The notes below the pieces were generated by a model, which had not been told where the DNA came from, did no database searches, and saw only the letters and a program-made list of their open reading frames with translations. A stretch of 64,000 nucleotides of DNA from Brachionus rotundiformis (lineage: Eukaryota > Rotifera > Eurotatoria > Ploima > Brachionidae), in assembly GCA_016802295.1 (NCBI GenBank), contig JAESIW010000138.1, positions 4,329,097 through 4,393,096 of the forward strand, in the 5' to 3' direction. How positions within the stretch are numbered: position 1 is the first letter of the stretch; the number at the start of each line of letters is the position of its first letter. A program made the translations under genes and the position numbers. Below are positions 44,908 to 56,814 of this stretch, piece after piece.

Positions 44908-45073
44908 GTAGAAAAGTCCTATTTTGTTGTAGGAAAGAGAGCCTTGGCCCTCCTGGCTCTCTTCAAAGACCAGGATGCCGGACGGGGTGAGACCGAGCTT
45001 GTACTCGTTCTGGTCCCGACCGTACACCGAGTGCATATCGACTCCGTACATCTCGAGCCACTTGGTCTTGTTC
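44905..45073 (-). pseudogene. Copied fragment of the Yurt/EPB41L5 gene
   Basis: 169 bp matching 43524-43692 of the upstream gene in the same orientation with about four substitutions. It encodes YGVDMHSVYGRDQNEYKLGL and GLFYW, a central piece of F3. It is sandwiched exactly between the two 154-bp direct repeats. It has no start or splice signals and is not expressed as far as can be seen. Confidence 0.9.
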
Positions 45074-45224
45074 TTATCCTAATCTTAATATGATTTTGGA
45101 TACGAAATATTTCTCAAACAAAAAAGATAAATGTCGGCTACATATTTCGTAGCTACACAAATCGTAGTGTGTAGCTACGAAAATTGAAGCCGAAATAAAA
45201 TTTCATGTAAACAGTCAAGAACCA
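45071..45224. repeat. 154-bp direct repeat, second unit
   Basis: Second copy of the hairpin-bearing unit, beginning where the Yurt fragment ends; they overlap by the shared TTC. Confidence 0.85.
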
Positions 45225-46140
45225 TTATTTGTGGTTCGTGATCAGAAAACACATCGATTTTTGGCCGGCTACAGTATTGTAGAGACGAATACACACTCAT
45301 CAGATAAGTGTCAAAAGATCAAGGGTAACTAATGTGAAAGAACCTGAGCTAACAACTATTTTAGGCAAATGGATAAGTTTTATTGGAAAATTTAAATTTT
45401 ATTTATTCATCTAATTAACGTCTAGCCAATTGGACTCACGAAAAATACATAGGTTCAAATTGTCTGGACTTGTTATACGTATGCAGGTAGATTAATCATG
45501 GATGGCTGAGTTTTATGAATATTAATATATTGGAGACAGTCAATTTTTTAGTCTACTTTTTGATGGATTATTTTTGGGTTAATTATTTATTTATATATTT
45601 AGAACTTAAATGTATTTATGATTCTAAATCATATAAAATTTTTTCTCTCATATTTGCTTAATTAAGCCAATTAATAAAATACAATAAAAAATTTGAATGA
45701 AATAATTTTAATTCGATTGAAGGTTCCAGGCTACCATACTTAATGTCTTATGAATAAGTCCCAACTAGACTAATTTGAAAAATAATTATTTTATTAATAA
45801 TTAGATAAAAAAGTCAACTTACATGATCGTTCAAAGATAAAATTATATTAAGATTTTTTAAATCATTTTAGTGTCTATTTAAAATAGGCTTAAATTGTAA
45901 ATGTGTCTTTAATGAAGTATTTAATAGGTTAATTGACATTTTAAAAGATAAAATTATGTAAATAAAAATAAAAAAGCCAAATCATATTTTAAGAAATTAA
46001 AATTAATTTATAATTAAAATAAATAGAAAGACTTATTTTATTGTCCTAGCAATTTGTTAAAGGGAAATTGGATTGAGACACTGTCCATATTTTTGATTAT
46101 GACATCCAAAAATCAATAAATATCTTCGAAATTTTTAATC
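45225..46140. other. AT-rich intergenic stretch
   Basis: No supported feature between the hairpin repeats and the LINE tail. Confidence 0.5.
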
Positions 46141-46145
46141 TTCTC

Positions 46146-46795
46146 AAATCAAAAATGTGACTGCAAGGGCTAACCGTATATTGGGGATGATCCGCAGATC
46201 TTTCAAATTCCCAACAAAAAAAATAGTAAGACTACTATACTGCTCACTTGTCAGGCCTCATTTGGAATATGCCATCAGCTCATGGTGTCCTTACTTCGAA
46301 AAAGACATAAATGAGATCGAAAAAGTGCAGTGTAGAGCGACGAGGTTAGTACCTGAACTTGCAGATTTGGAGTATCCACAAAGGCTATCTAGACAGAAAT
46401 TACCAACTCTAAGAACAAAAAGGATGCGTGGAGATCTAATCCAAATGTTCAAACTAGTGAACAATATGGAGATTGTGAATCTCAGAAATTGTTTAAACTA
46501 CAACCTAAACACTAGGCCTGAGAGCAAAAGACATAATCTTAGAAGGAATTCCAAGAACTTGGTGCGAGAAAGAGTAAAGAATTGTAGTCAGCGATTTAAT
46601 TATTTTACAAACAGAGTTGTTGATTTTTGGAATAAGTTGCCAGAAGAAATTGTAAGTGCAACTAGTCTTAACAGCTTTAAAGCAAAGATTGACGTTTGAA
46701 TGACGAAACATAATGAATTGACTGCTATAGCTCATTAGAGCTTTGCTTGGACTAGCTCCAAGTTGCAGTAATTACTACTACTACTATTCCAAGAA
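46146..46795 (+). mobile_element. 5'-truncated non-LTR retrotransposon (CR1/jockey-like)
   Basis: Carries a 180-codon frame (46157-46699) for the C-terminal end of a LINE RT protein: ANRILGMIRRSF, VRLLYCSLVRPHLEYAISSW, KVQCRATRLVPEL, RTKRMRGDLIQMFKLVNN and FNYFTNRVVDFWNKLPEEIV. The frame is intact to its natural stop. A short 3' UTR ends in a TACTACTACTACTATT tract at about 46772-46788, a trinucleotide tail shared with the copy at 49853. The endonuclease and RT core are missing, as usual for 5'-truncated LINE insertions. Confidence 0.85.
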
Positions 46796-48630
46796 AACTA
46801 TTATTTGATCAGAAAAATAAGTTTTAAGATCTAGAAAAATGAATTTTTCACGTACTTTTTTTGCCTTTATTAATTAATTAAAGTAAATAAATAAACAATA
46901 AGTGCGATTAACAGGATTTTCCTTTCTAATGTCCGATCATTAGTCTAAGAATGATTAAACTAACAAGGGAAAAAAATTATACCATTTATAATGGAAAAAA
47001 TTTGGGCCACTGGCTTAGTGTATGTCAAACAACTAAAAAGTGTTTTCTTTACTTTAAGTAGTCATAAAAATATTATTCATATTTTCTTAATTTTTTCTTA
47101 AAAGAAAACATGTTAACAAAAACATGTTTTTTTTTTATTTCAAAAAAACTGAGCTGAACTTAAGAAGAAAATAAATTCGAATTTATTTTAAATTATTATT
47201 GTGTGAAAAATTTTGGATAAAAATATTAAAATTATTTTAGAACCAACTGTATAATTTAAAAATGTACCAACACATTATTAAATTCAAAATAAAAATATTA
47301 GGATTAAAAAACTTAATTAATAATTGACACAATAAAATTTAAAATAAGCTCAGAAAAAATCTATTTTCTTGAAAATTTAAACTTAATGAATTTTGATTTT
47401 TTATGGATTGAAAATTTCGGCTTCATTAAAACTCAAAAAACTTTTAGTCTTGATTATTAGTTTTAATAATTAAGTATTCAAAATCACGGAACTTATTAGT
47501 TGCTTTTTACTTATACTTTTTTTACTACTTAAAGGATATTAAAATTTTTTCTTGCTTCGAAAAACAAATTTAATTTGTTTAAATAAACTGATTAAAATAT
47601 ATCTATCAAGTGCCATTTAGTCTCATAAATAAAATTAAATAAATAAAAATTCTTTATATTTTAAAAAAATCTCGAAATTTGAACAAATTTTTTGGGTTAA
47701 CAACAATTAAACTCTGAGAGTTTTTATGCAATAGCTAGTTTCTTTTTTTAATTTTAGACTTTATTTTTCTTCCAAATCTTTTATAAAGAGTATTGGCCAG
47801 AAATAATTTCCCACAAGTCTTTTAAGATTTAGAAACCAAAAAAGTTCTTAGACTCGAAATGAATTAGATGCTAAAAATTCAAGCCCTTAAGAATAAATCC
47901 TTTTATACAAACTTCTGATAAAGAAAAAAATCGAGTTTGATTTTTATAAAGTCATGTAGCTTGGCGATGTGATATTTTTGGTAAATACTAGTCTAAATTT
48001 GATAGGAGCGAATATTGGACAATTCAGACTGATAAACTTAGAGCACATGCTTGGACAATGTGATTAAAATGATAGCCAAGTCGCTCAATTAGATCGAGCC
48101 TTGTACTAAATAAAGGTTAAGACAATATCCTGTTCAGATCTATAAATTCGACCCTAAATTGGATATGTTTGTCTTTAATCTTTAAGCTTAGCGAAAATTT
48201 TATGAATCAACCCTTGAAAACTTTATCTATTGTGTGTTAAATTTTTTCAAGTTTAAGAGCTTTTTTTTTTATTTTTTGCTTTGTTTCTTTTTCTTGTTGA
48301 AATTTGTGTGCGTTGGCTTTAATTAAATATTTAAATCCGAGAAATTTCAATAGAGATTAAGAAGCTTTTTGGTCAAAGTTTGTTTTCCAAATATTCAGTT
48401 TTGACAAAAATTAAAACAAGAAGCCGCCATTAATTGGTTAAATAAGATAAATTTTGAATATTTTTGCCAAATTTAACTCCAAACAACTTTAGGAAGCTTT
48501 TAATTAAAAGAAAAAATTTTAATTTTTCCTAATTTAAATCATAAAAAAATAGGCATTAATTAAAATTGGAATTTATCATCTAAATATTTGCGTTTGTTAA
48601 TTTAAATAAACTCTAATGTGAACTTAAACA
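46796..48630. other. AT-rich intergenic stretch
   Basis: About 1.8 kb with no gene, repeat or RNA that I can support. Only short frames without protein-like composition occur. Confidence 0.5.
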
Positions 48631-48639
48631 AATAATAAT

Positions 48640-49430
48640 AAGGTTTATACATTATTCAAAAAATACAAGTTTATAAACATAAAAATGAGAAAAATTCACA
48701 AAATGTTTATTTTCCCTTTGGATAACTATAAAACCAATTGAAAAAGTGTTCTAAATTAAAACTAATTAATAGAAATGCACAGTTCATAATTTTCAAAGAT
48801 TTTTAATTACTATTAAATAAAATTAAACAAATCTTATTATTTTCAGTTTATTTATCTTATGTTTTGTAACTCGTATTGGTACCAAAGTGAGACCATATTG
48901 TCTTAAACTTGTTCTACAGGCAAATGCCTGTTGTAGCTCAAAATATTGTAATTATATAACATTTGCAAAAAATTCTATCTCAAAAAGCAAATGGTAAACA
49001 GTAAATTATAAAACTGATAAGACTTTTAAAAAATTAATGAAAACGATTTTTGGATAAATATTAAATTATAGATTGAAAGAATAAAGTTTAATTATCTGTT
49101 TAAATATTTAACTATATTTTTGAAAAAAAAAATTTTAAATTTCAAATATTATATTTCTGAAAGCTTGGCATACAATCAAATATTGAAGTCGATTAATAAA
49201 TTATCATATTTTTAGCAAATAATATTTAAACTAATTCATTTATTAATTTTTATTTAATTAAATAAAATGATAAATATGCGAAAAGTTATGATTCTGAAGC
49301 TAACCAAACATCGGAGGTGCAATCACCACCTGGATACCTGATTTCATGAGCCCGAATGGTCCTTTTTCTACTTTTCCAAAATCGACATGGAAAGTTTCGT
49401 CCAAAAGCATAACACCTTTACACCTTTATA
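48640..49430 (-). pseudogene. Partial copy of the selenium-binding protein 3' end
   Basis: Matches 53130-53850, the last 40-50 codons and roughly 550 bp of 3' flank of the intact gene at 53710-55077, in the same orientation 4.4 kb away. The coding part reads LLDETFHVDFGKVEKGPF, then loses one base relative to the intact gene (near 49355) and shifts frame before the stop. Flanking AT-rich sequence is also collinear, with scattered differences. The copy ends upstream where an unrelated insertion begins. Confidence 0.85.
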
Positions 49431-49434
49431 ACAA

Positions 49435-49777
49435 GGAAAAATTTGAATTGGAAAGGGAGCTTATAAAAAACTATCTATGACACAAGGTATCATTTTTTTA
49501 CCAATCGGACTGGCGCGTATTGGAATTTACTTGATTAGGCAATAAAAAAAAATATCCGATACAAGTACTTTTAAAAAAAGATTAGCTAAATTGCTCAATT
49601 TAAACTTACAGTTATCTATATTATCTTAATTTATTCAAATCAAAAAGAAATTCAATTTATAAATTCTTAAAAATCAAACAACTGCGCCTCAGGCTGTCAT
49701 AGCAGTGCGTTTACTAACAATACTGCTTAGGATACAACCATCACTACAGTTCATCAACTACTACTATTTCTACTAAC
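49435..49777 (+). mobile_element. Retroelement-like insertion between duplicated target sequence
   Basis: The sequence ACATGGAAAGTTTCGTCC plus about 25 following bases occurs at 49385-49434 and again at 49777-49820, bracketing this segment. The insert ends CAACTACTACTATTTCTAC, the same trinucleotide-type tail as other LINE copies in the window. The body (TGCGCCTCAGGCTGTC...) has no clear protein. Most likely a short LINE 3' end inserted into the selenium-binding pseudogene. Confidence 0.6.
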
Positions 49778-49849
49778 ATGGAAAGTTTCGTCCAAAAGCA
49801 TACCGCCTTTATAACAAATAAAATCCTTTGAAAAAATTTTTAAGATGAT

Positions 49850-49850
<1 letters not shown>

Positions 49851-49887
<37 letters not shown>
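49851..49887. repeat. (TAG)n trinucleotide tract
   Basis: Twelve uninterrupted TAG/GTA units at the 3' end of the minus-strand LINE, acting as its tail. Confidence 0.95.
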
Positions 49888-49888
<1 letters not shown>

Positions 49889-50874
49889 CGCTGTTATCAG
49901 TTACCTGACGGAGTGCCTAATTCACATTACGCACTATTGACAGCATTTTATAACTTAATATTGACTATTTGGGATAAATAGTCTAATAAAATTAATTTTT
50001 GATTTGTTTTTAAATTTTAAAATATGTTTAAAAATAAAATAAACAAGTTCGACAACAATAAAGGCGATTGCATAAAGTAAAAGTAGAAGTAAAGTTGACT
50101 TTTAATTAGCTAGGTATTAAAAATGTTTTGATTTGCTTTTATAAAGTTGTCTAAACCTTCTTTGAACTTCACTGTCGTTGACGAGTCGACTAATTCTTGG
50201 CTGAGTAAACTCCAGTAAGGTACGATACGATTTGTAAAGAAATATTCGCGACGGCCTTTCAGCTGGCTCACAGGTTGCTTAATTAATCTTTTGTTTTGTC
50301 TTCTTATCCCAGTTGAGGGCCCGTCTAACCTAGTTGCTGGGGCAGATACAACAGGGACCGCCCAGTTGATCTTATCTAGACCTCTTTGGATTTTAAAATA
50401 TGCAATTAAGTCGCCTCTTATTCTTCTTGTGTACAAGTCTGTAAGTTCAAGATGTTTCAACCTCTCTTCATATGGTTTGTTTCTCAGCTCTGGGACTAGT
50501 TTAGTCGCCCTTCTCTGAACATCTTCGAGTACTTTTTGGTCACCCCTTAAGTTTGGGTTCCAAACCGGCACTGCAAACTCAAGATGTGGTCTGATATAAG
50601 TAGAGTATAATACTCTGAAAATATCTCCATCAACGTTTGTAAAAGTCCGTCCAATCATCCCTAATACGGAGTTAGCTTTGCTGGCTGCTTTCATGACTTG
50701 ATTTTTCCATTTTAAGTCTGATGATATGATGATTCCTAGGTCCCTCTCTTGTTCTGTTCGCTCCAGAATGTGGATTTGATTGTTCACTGTGTCCAGCGTG
50801 CTAAAATTAATGGGCATGTATTGTTTTTTATCTTTTAAGACCATGTATTTGCATTTTTTGGCATTGAATTTTGT
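49853..50874 (-). mobile_element. 5'-truncated LINE with 23-bp target duplication
   Basis: A minus-strand LINE tail. The frame at 50110-50880 encodes KFNAKKCKYMVL, QERDLGIIISSDLKWKNQVM, IRPHLEFAVPVWNPNLRGD, KVLEDVQRRATKLVPELRNK, RRIRGDLIAYFKIQRGL and EYFFTNRIVPYW, ending at its own stop. The 3' end on the minus strand is a CTA trinucleotide tract (49853-49887). A 23-base sequence, GAAAAAATTTTTAAG onward, flanks it at 49830-49852 and 50875-50897: a clean target-site duplication. No stops interrupt the remaining frame, so the insertion looks recent. It lies in repeats derived from the selenium-binding pseudogene region. Confidence 0.92.
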
Positions 50875-51124
50875 GAAAAAATTTTTAAGATGATGTATAA
50901 AATTTTTTTGTCAAAAGTAAGCAATTTTATCAAAGAAAGGAAGTAAAAAATGGCTTCTTGAAAACTTCTGAGTGTTAAATATTTACAAAATAATTATTAA
51001 TTTTTTTTTTTAAAAAGCCTTAATCACAACAAATAAAATTATATATTCTTTCTCAATTTTTATTTTCTTATACTTATTATATGGTTTTTTACATTCTTAC
51101 TCAGATTTTTTTGCGACATATCAA

Positions 51125-51402
51125 GGCGAGCTTTTTTTGATCAAGCTTATTGAAAAAATCAAAAGAAATTACAAAAAAACTTGGGTTCTATCGTCTTCTT
51201 GCCCTAAAAGCGCTCGTAAACGGGTCTTGCGTCAAGAAATCAAGATAATTTATCCCCTGAACGTGTATAATTTCAAATTCGTTTGTGTGGTAATTAAGGT
51301 AAATAATATAAAGCGACAGATTTTTGTTCAAAATGTAAAAAAGCAGTGTGTGGATATAGTACAAAAGAAATAGAGAGTATTTGTAAAAAGTGTGACTGAG
51401 CA
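51125..51402 (+). pseudogene. piggyBac-like transposase C-terminus, decayed
   Basis: One plus frame, interrupted by several stops, reads TGLASRNQDNLSPERV, then FQIRLCGN, and ends with an intact zinc-ribbon-like stretch TDFCSKCKKAVCGYSTKEIE plus SICKKCD-stop (51316-51402). The order (D.LSPER, a short linker, then CxxC...C...CxxC at the very end) is that of piggyBac-family transposases. A different frame is open for 78 codons across the same DNA but has no family match. The dead frame suggests an old element. Confidence 0.5.
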
Positions 51403-52482
51403 AGAATATTTTATAAGGCATTAAAAAGACTAAAATTTAAAAATTTAATATTTTTTTTCAATTAATTTAATAAAATCAAACATAAAATATATGATTTATT
51501 CTTTATTTATGGTGCTTCTAGTGTTAAAATGAATTTTTTTCTGTCTTAAGTGCATAGCTCGATTAAATTACTAAACGCTTCATTCTTAACGATACAGTCA
51601 TTAGAAGCGATTCTCTGAAAGCCAACGGTGCTAAAACTTTCATCAAGTCTGAGAGATAATCTTGACAATATTCCAATAATTTACCATTTTCTTTGCAAAG
51701 CTAATTTGCATAGTTGGTCAAAAATCAAAAATTGTTTAAAATTTCTAATAACTAACCTTTATTGAATTGGGTTAGTTTTTCTAATTTAATTGTTTTAAAT
51801 TTTTGAATAAACAGACTAATCAGTCAGTCATTGATTTTTAATCTAATAGATTATTATAAATCAATAATCTATTAAATTAAATGCGATTTTCCTTTATTGA
51901 TTCAAGGATCCTAGTCAAAAATAAAAAAAAGGCTCAATTTCTCTATGAATTAAAGTAATTTACTCAATGCGAATGGTCTCAAAATATTTAAATTATTTTA
52001 TTGCCTTATTTCTTATCTGTATTGTGTGAACTATTTTTTAATAGGAATTTTTAATTAAGTTAATTTTCAGGAATTTACTATTCATTAACGATTCTCTATT
52101 TAGGATCTTGCTTTAAATTTTACTTTAAATTTTGAAAAAATCAGATATTAATTAAGCTTTTAAATGTTTAAGAATAGTCAAGATTTAAAAAATATGTTTT
52201 TTTAAATCTTACAGTTATGAAAAGAGCGATAAATTAAATCTAGTCTTTAATTAATCTAACAAATGTACTAAGCTAAATTAGTATTCAAACTTCTCTCAAA
52301 CGAATTGTTTGAACGCTGTCTCGAGCTTAATTTTATAACGATTATTGTGTTAGTGGATATTAGCTAGAATTCTTGAAAAAACACCATATAAAAACTGAAA
52401 AATAAGTCCAAAGAAGTTTTTTATAATTTTATTTAAGAAAGAATCAAAAATTTAAAAATTTTTTTAGATTTAAATTGTAAAA

Positions 52483-52578
52483 ATGTGCCAATTTTGCGTC
52501 AATTATTGGTACAATCATTGGAATTATGATCGGTGTTGGGTGAATGCTGTGGTGAAAAAAAAATCAAAAAAAAAATAG
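52483..52578 (+). CDS. Tiny Cys/Trp-rich open frame, doubtful
   Basis: ATG near 52483 opens 31 codons, MCQFCVNYWYNHWNYDRCWV then NAVVKKKSKKK. The alternate frame is a Gly/Ile run (IIGTIIGIMIGVG) that looks like a membrane helix. Neither has supporting context. The regions 51420-52480 and 52580-53100 show no other feature apart from A-rich low-complexity tracts (52735-52800). Confidence 0.15.
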   Translation: MCQFCVNYWYNHWNYDRCWVNAVVKKKSKKK

Positions 52579-53709
52579 TATTAAAAGACTTTTGATTAAT
52601 TCTTTTAAAATTATTTTCATTGTAACAAATATTTACGACTTATTACAAAATTTTTTTTCTTTAACCAACGATTGTTTTTTCATTTTTTTTAAATTTTTTT
52701 TAAAATGTATATATCAATATTTTAAAGGATAAAAAAATTTAAAAAAAAACAAAAAAAGCAAAAAAGAAACAAAAAGAATAACAAAAAAATAACAAAATTT
52801 TAAAAATAAGTCTTATATAAAAAATAGAAACGAAAAGAAAAAACTAAAAATAAAAATGTACATTTTGTAAATAGGAACAATAAATCAATAAATTTTTTAA
52901 AACAGTCTTTTTTTATACTGATTTTAAATTAGATTAATTTCACAGGCAAAAATTTATACAATTATATTTAGACGGAAATAAAAATGTCTACTAATTTTAT
53001 CTTCTGAACTTTTCTTTTAATTTTCAAGGTCAAAACTACTTGATTCAATTAATAATTTGAAGACAAATAATAAAACAATTTGTTTTTACAATTTTGAAAA
53101 ATAAACAATAAATTAACTAATTTATAAAAATAAAGTTTATACATTATTTTAATTTTGATTATGAATACTAATTTATTCATTATTTTAAAAGATTCAAATT
53201 TATAAACATAAAAATGAGAAAAATTCACAAATATTTATTTTTCCCTTTGGATAACCATAACACCAATTAAAAAAGTGTTCTAAATTAAAACTAATTAACA
53301 GAAATGCACAGTTCATAATTTTCAAAAATTTTGAAATACTATTTAAAAAAAATTAGGTTGTTGAAAAATACATTAAAACTTTCTATCTAGAAAAAGATAA
53401 TGGTAAACAGTTATTAATAAAACTGATTAAATAGCTTTTAAAAATTTAATGAACATGATTTTTGGATAAATGTTTAACTATTTTTGAAATAAAATTTTTA
53501 AATTTCAAATATTATATTTCTGAAAACTTGGTATACAATCAAATATTGAATAACGTAGTTAAATTGTATTTACAATAGAAAAAGTATTGACCGAAACAAT
53601 TGGTCTCAAAAGTCGATTTATAAATCATCATATTTTTAGCAAATAATATTTAAACTAATTCATTTATTCATTTTTATTTAATTAAATAAAATGATAAATA
53701 TGCGAAAAG

Positions 53710-55077
53710 TTAAGATTCTGAAGCTAGCCAAATATCGGAGGTGCAATCACCACCTGGATACCTAATTTCATGAGCCCTGAATGGTCCTTTTTCTACTTTT
53801 CCAAAATCGACATGGAAAGTTTCGTCCAAAACCATACCACCTTTAACTGGATCACAATTAACCTTAATCATGTAAGATCCTTGATTTTTCAACTCGGGAT
53901 AAAATTGGTCATCCCAAGGACTTATTAACGAATTGGTCACATAAAGTCTTTTGCCATCCAAGCTCAACTGTAACATTTGAGGTCCACTGGCAAGCTTATG
54001 TTCAAGTAGCCGAACATCTTGTCCGATGCCGCCTACTTTAAGCCTACAAGTTAGTATTGGATTGTGAGGATCGGTTATATTGTATTGGTACAATTGACCA
54101 TGTAGCCAGCTAGAAACATAAAGAAATTTATCATCCATTGAAATAACAATATCAATTGGAAATGAAGGAATAGGCTTTGGACTGGATTTAGTTTCGAGCT
54201 CTTCAAATTGAATAACTTTTTCCATTTTCCATTCGTCGCCACTCTTCCACCAGTGCCAAATAGAACTACTAATCGGTGAACATATAAAACCATGCGAGCT
54301 CAATGGGTCATGCAAAAATCTCAACTCAAATGGCATAATGCCTTCATTACCCAAATCGAATGATTTAATTAATTTTTCATTTTTCCAATCCCAGAAATTA
54401 ACATGTTGACCATATTTGCCCATCATAAGATGAGCCTGGGAAAACCCTTTTACTAATGTGTTTGGTGCAGTCCATTCACTACTAACCATTATGTTATGAT
54501 AAGGCTGATACCAAAAATCATAATTGTATCTCATTTTACTTTCCACATCTGAATGGCCCCATTTTCTAACTGGCTCAAAGTCTGAATTCAATAAAAGAAA
54601 TCCTCCAGGTGCATTTCCATTTTTATCACCTAAAAAGGAAATCATAACATTTCCATCTGGTATACAATGAACAGTGTGAGGTGTTGACAAGTTCCATTTA
54701 TTAATTATGACTTCTGGCTCTATAATTTTGTGAATAGTTGGACACTTTTGATTTAAAGTATCCAAGATATAAATTCTAGATGACATAAATCCTGGAACAA
54801 TTAGGAATCGACGATTCATGTCTTCCCTACCATAACATGAAGAGCAAGTATTCCATCCAAAATGATGAAGTTCATCGCCTGGATACTTCATTTTAAGTGT
54901 GTGAACTACTTGAGAATAAGTGGGTGATGCTGGATCTACGTCTATGGTGGCAAATCGATCTTCTTGATTTTGGTCACCACAATAAATTAATGGAACATAG
55001 AGAATTTTTTCTTTAGGACCTTTAATAGCATCTTGTGGAGATTTATAGCCACAACTTGAACAACCAATTGAGCTCAT
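53710..55077 (-). CDS. SELENBP1: Selenium-binding protein / methanethiol oxidase
   Basis: Single intact 455-codon frame. N-terminal GYKSPQDAIKGPKEKILYVP, the conserved HHFGWNTCSSCYG motif (CxxC implicated in metal or selenium binding), TPHTVHCIPDGNVMISFLGD, WTAPNTLVKGF, GMPFELRFLHDP-like text and the C-terminal GGDCTSDIW place it firmly in the SELENBP1 family. Members form a seven-bladed beta-propeller and oxidise methanethiol to formaldehyde, hydrogen sulfide and hydrogen peroxide. Length matches the roughly 470-residue family. The His residues expected to bind copper (HH near the CSSC, and HTVH) are present. No intron was found. Its 3' end was copied to 48640-49430. Confidence 0.97.
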   Translation of the reverse strand: MSSIGCSSCGYKSPQDAIKGPKEKILYVPLIYCGDQNQEDRFATIDVDPASPTYSQVVHTLKMKYPGDELHHFGWNTCSSCYGREDMNRRFLIVPGFMSSRIYILDTLNQKCPTIHKIIEPEVIINKWNLSTPHTVHCIPDGNVMISFLGDKNGNAPGGFLLLNSDFEPVRKWGHSDVESKMRYNYDFWYQPYHNIMVSSEWTAPNTLVKGFSQAHLMMGKYGQHVNFWDWKNEKLIKSFDLGNEGIMPFELRFLHDPLSSHGFICSPISSSIWHWWKSGDEWKMEKVIQFEELETKSSPKPIPSFPIDIVISMDDKFLYVSSWLHGQLYQYNITDPHNPILTCRLKVGGIGQDVRLLEHKLASGPQMLQLSLDGKRLYVTNSLISPWDDQFYPELKNQGSYMIKVNCDPVKGGMVLDETFHVDFGKVEKGPFRAHEIRYPGGDCTSDIWLASES

Positions 55078-55099
55078 TTCTATTAAATTTTTAACAATT

Positions 55100-56810
55100 T
55101 ATAAATTTTTCAAGTGAAATTTGAATTTAAATCATTTTTTTTATATATTTTTTATTATTAGTTAAAATTCTAAAAATAAAAAATTTTATTTTTGGAAAAA
55201 GAAGCAACAGTTAATTGAAGAATCTATTTTGGTTTTCGAAAAATAAATTACGGTATTGAATCACAAGAATTCAAACTAGGAACGACTTGTTTTATTTTAT
55301 ATTTTGGTTTGAAAGAATTTTGATTTGAAGATATTTCAATATTCTTCAATTTTTATTATAAATCATGCTTTGGCAAATACAAATAACAAAATGGAAGTAC
55401 TGAGATAATTTCCAAATGTTTGCATATCATTTGGCTCGTTTTTTTTACCTTCTCTTTCAAGCTTTAGTCCTTAGCAAGACAGATCATATTAAATAAAGCT
55501 TTAACCTTTTATTTCTTTAAATTCATGAAAAATCTTCAGATACCTGTGGTTTAAGTAAAAAATATTTTTTTTAAATTTTATTTTTCGATCATTCAAACTA
55601 TTTGATTAATATTAAATCCTGTTTTTTTTGTTTTAAAATTCCATATATATAAACATTTTGCATTATTTGTTTATAAGGAACACGATTTTTTTTTCTAAAA
55701 AGTATTTTTTGTTTTCTTATGTTGGCTCTTTTCAAAAATAAAGTATTAATACCCTTGAATTTTGAACACTTTCAGCATAATTTTCACTCTAATTCATAGA
55801 AAACAGTCCTTTGTCAATTAATTTAATTTAATAGAACTTAATGTGTTTGGTGAAATTTGGTAGATCATAAAAGATTTCTAAAAAATCTAACAAAAATGAT
55901 TCAAAAAACAGAAAACTGGTCCCGTAAATTGTACCAATGGGTACCAATAGGCAAAGTGTGCTAATAGTCGGCAAAAAATCTGCAAATTGCGCTTGATTAA
56001 AAATAGTAAAATAAATTTTTAAAAAATTATCCCAAAATATTTTAGACAAATTCTTGTTGAAAGGTCTTTTTTAGACTCAGTTTTTTGGAACAATCATAAT
56101 TTTAATCATAATAAAACCCTTTTATATCGGCTTCATGATATCAGCATATCAAGAATTGAAAAAAGGAGTTACATAAGATTTAACAAAAAACATTCAGCCA
56201 TCTTATAAGTTTTTTGAGTCTAAATCAACACTCAAATTTAAATTTGATTTTAAATCTTTGTTCGAAAGTCGAAAATCAAAGTGGCGATTTTCACTTTTTA
56301 CCTTTTTTTTCTAAAATTTTAAAAAACTAAACTAAAAATAAGATTTTTTATTAAAATAATCTTTTTAATTTTATTACTACTTAAATTTTCAAATTTAAAA
56401 TAAAATATCTTAATAACATAAATAATAGCACTTTTTTCATTTATTTATTGTTTTTTGAATTTTTTGTTTGAGTAAAAGTTAAATTTGGGCTTTTTTTAAT
56501 TTAAAAAAATATGAAATATAACACCATGATAGGTTATTCAGATAAGGACTTAGACAGCGTTTTAAAAATTTTTCGCGCGCCATTAACAGTCTTACTAATT
56601 GGTGTTATTATAACAAGGTTGATATGTCAAAATGTCATTGTAATTTCTTTTCTAATAAAAAAAACTTTTATTCCTGAAATGATAATCTTTGAGGAATTGA
56701 TGTAAATGTTGTAAATAGAAGAACGTCTTTAGGTTTTAGGATTCATCAAGATCTAATTTTTCCAACCCTGCATGGAGTATCTCATTAGTTGTAAATAAAA
56801 AATTACTAAG
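55100..56810. other. AT-rich intergenic stretch
   Basis: Upstream region of the selenium-binding gene. A 64-codon plus frame at 56511-56705 (MKYNTMIGYSDKDLDSVLKI ...) contains a hydrophobic helix but has no recognised family or splice context, so I do not call it a gene. Confidence 0.4.
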
Positions 56811-56814
56811 TATC

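Noticed and set aside
54075..54293. 72-codon minus frame
   Set aside because: Out-of-frame shadow within the selenium-binding protein gene.
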